Below, in pieces: positions 58,942 through 64,000 of a stretch of 64,000 bases of DNA. Origin of the DNA: Talinum fruticosum. Taxonomy: Eukaryota > Streptophyta > Magnoliopsida > Caryophyllales > Talinaceae. Under the pieces are notes generated by a model that did no database searches, was not told where the DNA came from, and was given only the letters and a program-made list of their open reading frames with translations. The translations under genes and the position numbers were made by a program. The DNA is taken from contig JAITYX010000025.1 in assembly GCA_021018815.1 (NCBI GenBank), positions 6,186,001 through 6,250,000 of the forward strand. Reading direction: 5' to 3'. How positions within the stretch are numbered: position 1 is the stretch's first letter; the number at the start of each line of letters is the position of its first letter.

Positions 58942-60144
58942 TCTAGGATACCAGGAAACCTCACCTAGTGTCCGGATTCATTCTTCCGAGCTTCCACCTC
59001 CTCCTCGGACTCGAAGAGTTCCGAGACTCCTCTTCTCACTCGTTGGACCATCTTCTTCCCAGCTGCCCCTTCCATTGAATTACTTCGAAGGTGGCCTCCC
59101 GGCTTGTCTGCTCTTACTAAAGAGTTACAATCAACCCTTGGTGCATTCAAAGCTTTCATACCTATTTTGACTCAATGTCGAGCTCGGCTTAGAAGCGCAT
59201 CAATCGAGTCAAGCCCTGGTCAACAAGCTGAATGAAGTCATCAAGCAACAGTAAGACCGGATCCGTCGTCCTCAAGAGCATAGATCAAACGTTGCCGAGG
59301 ACTCGGAATCTCACTCGCAGAAGAATCATCCTTAGAGTCCTCTAGGTCTTCCGACTCTAAGTAAGAACAAGAACAAGAACAAGAAGAAACCAAGCGGGAT
59401 AAGTTGAAGGCCAAGGAGAGAAAGAACCCGAGTTAGTTTCCTCATAACACACCGAGTCCGCCTCGTAAGAGGTTGGGGATGTTGGTCAATCCCGTGCTCA
59501 ACCTTCTACACAACCAACTCAAGTTGAAGAAGCTAAGGGCTCGGAAGAGGAGATAGAGGAAGCGGAACCTCTCGCTACGTAAGACTTCCATTCAAGTTCC
59601 AAATTTACCTCTTCTCTTGCCACCTCTTCCTTGCTCAATAGTTTCCACTTAAGGCTATCATCGTAGAACAAGGGGTCCTCGTTCTCCCTCCTCCACTCAT
59701 ACTCGCTCTACCCCCTCTTGATTTTAAAATTTTTTTGTCCAACATTTTTGTTTCTTTTTTAACTTCCTCCTCAATTTGTTTTGATGAAATGCATAGGGGA
59801 GAGAAAGGACATATAGATGTGTGGTTTAAGGGGAGTTATTTTTTAAATTTATGTCTTTGTACTTGTTTTTTGAGTAATTAAATTTCATTATTTTTGAGCA
59901 TCATTTACTTGTATTATCCATATCTCTTCATTTTTGCTCCGGTTTTATGCTCGATACTTGTTCTTATGCTCGATGATTTTTGCTATGATATATTTTTGCA
60001 TTAATTTGCTTTAACAATGAATTCTAATATAGTTTCACAAAGAATATTTTATAGTCATTCATTTTTTAACAATGAAAACTTAACTCTCTCGAACTTCTAA
60101 CTTCTATCCTAAGTGTTGAATGCCTTTCATCAAAAAGGGGAGAT
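58942..60144 (+). pseudogene. env-like ORF end and 3' non-coding region of unit E
   Basis: Resumes at CTAGGATACCAGGAAACCTC, matching unit C at 34762, with SGFILPSFHLLLG-type shifted text, a PAARGL-like stretch and an AAGAACAAGAACAAG tract at about 59365-59385. Heavily broken. The region from about 59720 is non-coding and ends with the polypurine tract AAAAAGGGGAGA at 60132-60143. Confidence 0.75.
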
Positions 60145-60764
60145 TAAAGACTCGGTATAACTCTCTATCTCTTTATGGTTTTGAATTCAAATCACTCTCA
60201 ATCTTTAGAAAGCTCATCTTTATGTTTTCAATATCGTTTGACCTACTCAAAAGCATTTCTTGAGTAGAACACACTACACTGGGCTTCGACGCACTCGGAT
60301 GCTACTTAGATAGTTGTCATGAGTAAATAATTTTACGAACATGTATTATTCTGAGCATTGACTTTATGAGTTAACTCGAAATTAAATTATTGCGTTAATT
60401 CTTATTTCTAAGTCAGTATCATTAACGTAAATTATTCACCCGATCAATTTGATGCATGGTGTCAATATAATCTTAACATCTTGATTATCTAAAAGAGAGA
60501 CACTACATGGAATTTGAACCTATTGAATATTAGACTCAAAAAATTTCATTCTAGTTAAGGATAATTAAGTGCTTAATTATTATGAATTAATTATTATCCT
60601 TGCCTAATCTTTGACCAAAGTTTTTTATACTTTGAGTACCACTTTGATTTGCTTTTGTAGGATGATTAAAGTATTTTAATCTTATTTTGAAAAGTAAAAT
60701 CAATCGGTTTCTAACCGTTAAACACCAACGAAATAGAAAAGCACTATTTTAGGACAAGGCTCGG
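60145..60764 (+). repeat. Right LTR of the tandem array, left-hand part
   Basis: Starts TAAAGACTCGGTATAACTC, like the middle LTR, and aligns with 35961-36590. The alignment stops at about 60764 after GGACAAGGCTCGGA. The TATA box and R/U5 are not present. Confidence 0.85.
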
Positions 60765-61554
60765 AGAGTAAAGAAGTGTCCGTTACCGCACCTTCTTACT
60801 TTCCGGCTCATATCTTTTCCGCTCCTCAATAGAATTGAGCTTATAATATGTCATTGGAAAGCTCTAACATAGACTCAAAATAGTTGTAGACCGAAAATAT
60901 GACTAAAAATCAGGTCCAAATCACTAGTAAGTTGTAGAAACATACCAAAAATGCAAAATCCAAGTGTAAAGAATAAATGAGGCATAAAGTACATAAATAT
61001 GAACATAAATCCCCAAAAATGATGAGCAACCTCCTTTGAAATCTAATGCAAATATGACACTTATCGAGACTCGAGATGCCCGAGAGTCAAGAGAAGAGGA
61101 GGACGAGCAAAAACAAGCGAGAGGAAGAGGTTGAGAGATTTAAGAGGAAGAGGGGAAGAACTGCAAAAAAGAAGGAAAGAGCGAGGGCAACGCAAAGAGG
61201 AAGCAAGCGAGAGCAGCACCTGAAGCAAAGGAGGCAGAGAGCGAGAAGAGTAAGAAAGAGAAAGAGACTCATGGACAATATGGACTGGGCCGGAGAAGTA
61301 AAGTCGAAGGGTGAGAGATTAGCATAAACATAGTTGGTAGAGGGTGAGAGATTGAGAAGAGGGGATAAGGGACTCAAGTACTTAGGACCGACTAGAGCAA
61401 ACGAGCTTTGGGGAGAAAGGACTCAAGCACTCGACCCAAGAAAAGACCAATCCTAAAAAGAATAGGATGGTATGCTTTTTATTTCGGATGCACATAAAAA
61501 TGCGGACTGACTGAAATGTTAAATGATGAATGTAGAAATGGACCGACTTAAATG

Positions 61555-61870
61555 GTAAAAGATGCAACGAGTGATTTTATTTGGCTAAATACAAAAATGG
61601 ACTCACCTTAATTAATTGTGATGAATTTTATTTGGCTAAAAATGCAAAAAATAGACTCACCTTAATTGAAATAAATTTTAATTAGCTAAAAATTCAAAAA
61701 TGGATTCACCTTAATTGAGATGAATTTTAATTAGCTAAAAATAAGATTAATTTTAATTAGATAAAAATGAAAAAATAGACTCACCTTAAATGGGATGAAT
61801 TTTAATTTGCTAAAATGCAAAAATGGACTCACCTAAATGGGTTGAATTTAATTTGGTTAAATGCAATTAC
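61555..61870 (-). repeat. Tandem repeats in the leader of element H
   Basis: ACTCACCTTAAT-type units start near 61601, 61655, 61704, 61778 and 61827. They are diverged and about 49-54 bases long (one gap is larger), related to the 43-base units in F. Confidence 0.8.
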
Positions 61871-62638
61871 TGGAGTGAAATGCAGAAACAAAACATGGAC
61901 CTACAACCTACTCAAGTGAGGAATGTTAGAAAACCGAAATGCATTGGAGTCGATCAAAGCCCACCCGATTTTGCCCACTCTTGATACATTTTTATTTTGA
62001 CTGAGACTGGAAAGAAATGAACCGACTTGGAAGATCCAAAAATAGACCAACCTTAAGGGGAGAGAAAAATTAACTTTGACTAAAATGCACAAAACGGATC
62101 GACTCAAGGAGATCTATTATTATGTTTTAATTTTGCATTCATGTAAGGATTATTTTTGGATCTAAATCTACCTAATCTACTAAGCTCAAGGCTCACAAAA
62201 ACAAAGTTAAATACTAAAAACATCCACACTCGTTCAAGCATGCAAATGAAAATAGGTACAATCTAGACTACCACGGTTTTATGTCCACAAGGTAATTATA
62301 GGTAAGATTAACATGGTGGCTCATAGTGTAAAAATTTCGTCTCTTATGAGATGCATAGTGCTACTTGAATTATCAGTGTGTCTTGATCAGGAACCAAGAA
62401 AGCTTGCTATAAGTGGAGAATAATCACTTCTCGGTGTTAAGTCGTGTGGACCTACCAAGATAATGATTGGACCTCTCCAAAAATGTTCATAAGGGCTGAA
62501 GCCTATAGGTCCAATAAAACAAATATGTTCAAGGCCACCTAAAGGCAAAAAGGCCAAATGCAAATGTGATAAAAACTTACAATTTAGATTTTCAAGTTTC
62601 ACCCTCTTAATAAGTCATTTCCCAAATGGAGTCACCAA

Positions 62639-64000
62639 TGTAGGAGCCATGTCGCCCCAGGCCGCTCCCGCTCCCCTTCTCACCACGTGAGAGAGAGATG
62701 CGGAGGGCGGTTCGAAAATGGGTGGAGCCTCCCAACGAATAATCGACTTTTAAGTAAGGTGAGTCTCTTATTAAGTTGATTTTAGAATTAGGTTTTGAAA
62801 TAAGTTTGGGTGAAAATTTGATTGACGATTTTATCAATTATTTTAGTTTAAAATTTATTTTTCTAAAATCTCGGGATGTTATTTCCTAAGCAAAACAATT
62901 AGAAATAGAAAAGGTTCATTTTGAAACAAGGCTGCTAGACTAGACACCGAAAACCGCCTAGGACAAGAGCTAAGCCCGATTATTAGTCGTGGTCAACAAA
63001 CCACCTTCCCCGATCAGTGACCGGGTCATCCGGCCAGGACTCATGAAATAGTCTCGATCGGATGGTTTTGGTTGCCAAAATGTTCCATTGTTTTCCCTAA
63101 TGTTTACTAGAATTGCCAAGAGGAAATTTTTAGAATTAAAAAATAAGGGAGTCACCAATCAATTTTAAGAAATAAAAACTAACAAAAATAAAAAAGCACA
63201 TTTCCGAATTCAAGCATAAAAAGAAAACTAAAATTAGAAAAGGTTTATCAAAGAGATTTCATTGGTTAAACCAATGATTCGATGTTCGAAGGCAATGGTA
63301 CAAAACAAGGAGGATTGCTCCTTATTCCGCTTGTCAACGACATGACCTCTAATAATCCAAATTGTGAGTTAAAATTGCATTAAATAAAGCAAGCAACCGA
63401 CATATGAAATATCGGCTTTAAATGGTTAAAGAAGGCTTAAAAGCGGTAAAGAAAAGTAATAAACGAAAGCAATAGAAAAAAACAATAAAAGTGAGAAAGA
63501 AAATTACATCGGACAGGGAGGAAAGTAAAGTGATACAACTTTAATCCACAATACAAAAAGTTATAAAATACGATAATTAAAATAAAACCGTAAACACAAA
63601 CTCAAAGCCGATGGAATGCGTTCTCGGGTTGACCCACCTACTAGACTTAAGCCACGAACGGACTTTGGCAATGTAACAGTGGGGTAATGGCGCAATGAAG
63701 TGCAAAAAGATTTTTGAGAGGGTTTAGAAGTGAGGTTTTGAGTGGAATAAGTAAGAATACAGAGAAAAGACTCGTGACGAGAGTGAGAAAGAGAGAGGTT
63801 TTCAAGCAAATGGGGGTATTTCCAACTTAAAATAGGGTGGAAATGGAGAAGGGGAAACCCCTTTTATAGCAACTTTTAGAGTTCAAAAAACCCTAAAAAT
63901 GCCACCATCCGTCGGGTTTGGATTAAACGGGCCCGAAATTACTAGAAAATGATAAAATAAAACTGGATATTTTTACCGATCAAAACAACACCATTTCAAG
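62639..64000 (-). repeat. 5' LTR of element H (truncated by window)
   Basis: The inner end reads TGTAGGAGCC on the + strand at 62639, i.e. the LTR ends GGCTCCTACA. A TATAAAAG box lies at 63861-63868 on the minus strand. It aligns with the F LTR (for example TTTTAAGA.GAAAACTAAC at 52330 and 63160). Confidence 0.75.

Larger units (their letters stand above)
37390..60764 (+). mobile_element. Sirevirus deletion derivative, unit E of the tandem array
   Basis: Pieces in order on the + strand: primer site 37390 on, gag/RNase H scar 37449-37650, env-like ORF 38274-38471, 41546-41866 and 58942-60144 (with an extra deletion of roughly 260 bases), then right LTR 60145-60764. The 58942 part continues the same gene: it resumes at CTAGGATACC, the sequence that follows GTTGGT in unit C (34760). 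Between lie a solo LTR, Tat element F and Sirevirus G. The right LTR is cut at about 60764. Confidence 0.72.
60765..64000 (-). mobile_element. Tat-lineage element H, 5' end only
   Basis: 5' LTR 62639 to beyond 64000, primer site 62621-62637 and leader with tandem repeats 61555-61870, all on the minus strand and homologous to F. From 60765 to about 61400 the sequence has no clear match in F: it includes a GA-rich tract (61076-61330) whose frames are low in complexity. No gag is recognised, so either the leader was deleted or another repeat lies there. Confidence 0.65.

Noticed and set aside
61076..61377. Lys/Arg/Glu-rich frame and its minus-strand partner
   Set aside because: GA-rich low-complexity sequence; no homolog recognised and no start context.

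Overview
The window is repeat-rich plant nuclear DNA, most likely heterochromatic or pericentromeric. I see no host protein-coding gene, rRNA, tRNA or CRISPR array. Almost every base can be assigned to LTR retrotransposons nested in one another. The plant call rests on the lineages present: Ty1/copia Sirevirus (SIRE type, with a third env-like ORF after pol and initiator-tRNA-Met primer sites), Ty3/gypsy Athila-like (tRNA-Asp primer site) and Ty3/gypsy Tat-like (two RNase H domains). The species cannot be named from this sequence.

The oldest layer is a tandem array LTR-INT-LTR-INT-LTR of Sirevirus deletion derivatives (units C and E, + strand). Its left LTR survives as 22279-22878, its middle LTR is 35961-37389 and its right LTR begins at 60145. 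Each unit keeps only the first codons of gag, the end of RNase H and the env-like ORF. Later insertions cut the array apart. An Athila-like element (6332-22278) sits in the left LTR. Sirevirus D (24005-34180, minus strand, perfect ACATG target duplication) sits in the env-like ORF of unit C. A solo LTR (38472-41540) and Sirevirus G (53788-58941, minus) sit in the env-like ORF of unit E. A Tat element (H, 60765 to window end, minus) abuts the right LTR.

The youngest layer comprises Sirevirus A (1-6331, + strand, cut by the window edge) in the Athila 5' LTR, Sirevirus B (11542-20809, + strand, complete with both LTRs) in the Athila 3' LTR, Tat element F (41866-53787, minus) in the RT of G, and a second solo LTR (46148-48673, CTATG duplication) inside F. 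A large deletion fused the env-like ORF of unit E to the integrase of F near 41866.

No element looks autonomous: all gag-pol genes carry stops, frameshifts or deletions. The non-coding parts are the more informative. They include a TATA box upstream of the env-like ORF in elements A, B and D, a run of hairpins with a TAAGGG loop and covarying stems downstream of the LTR TATA box, a conserved palindrome and multiple polypurine tracts near the 3' LTR, and 43-bp tandem repeats in the Tat leader.
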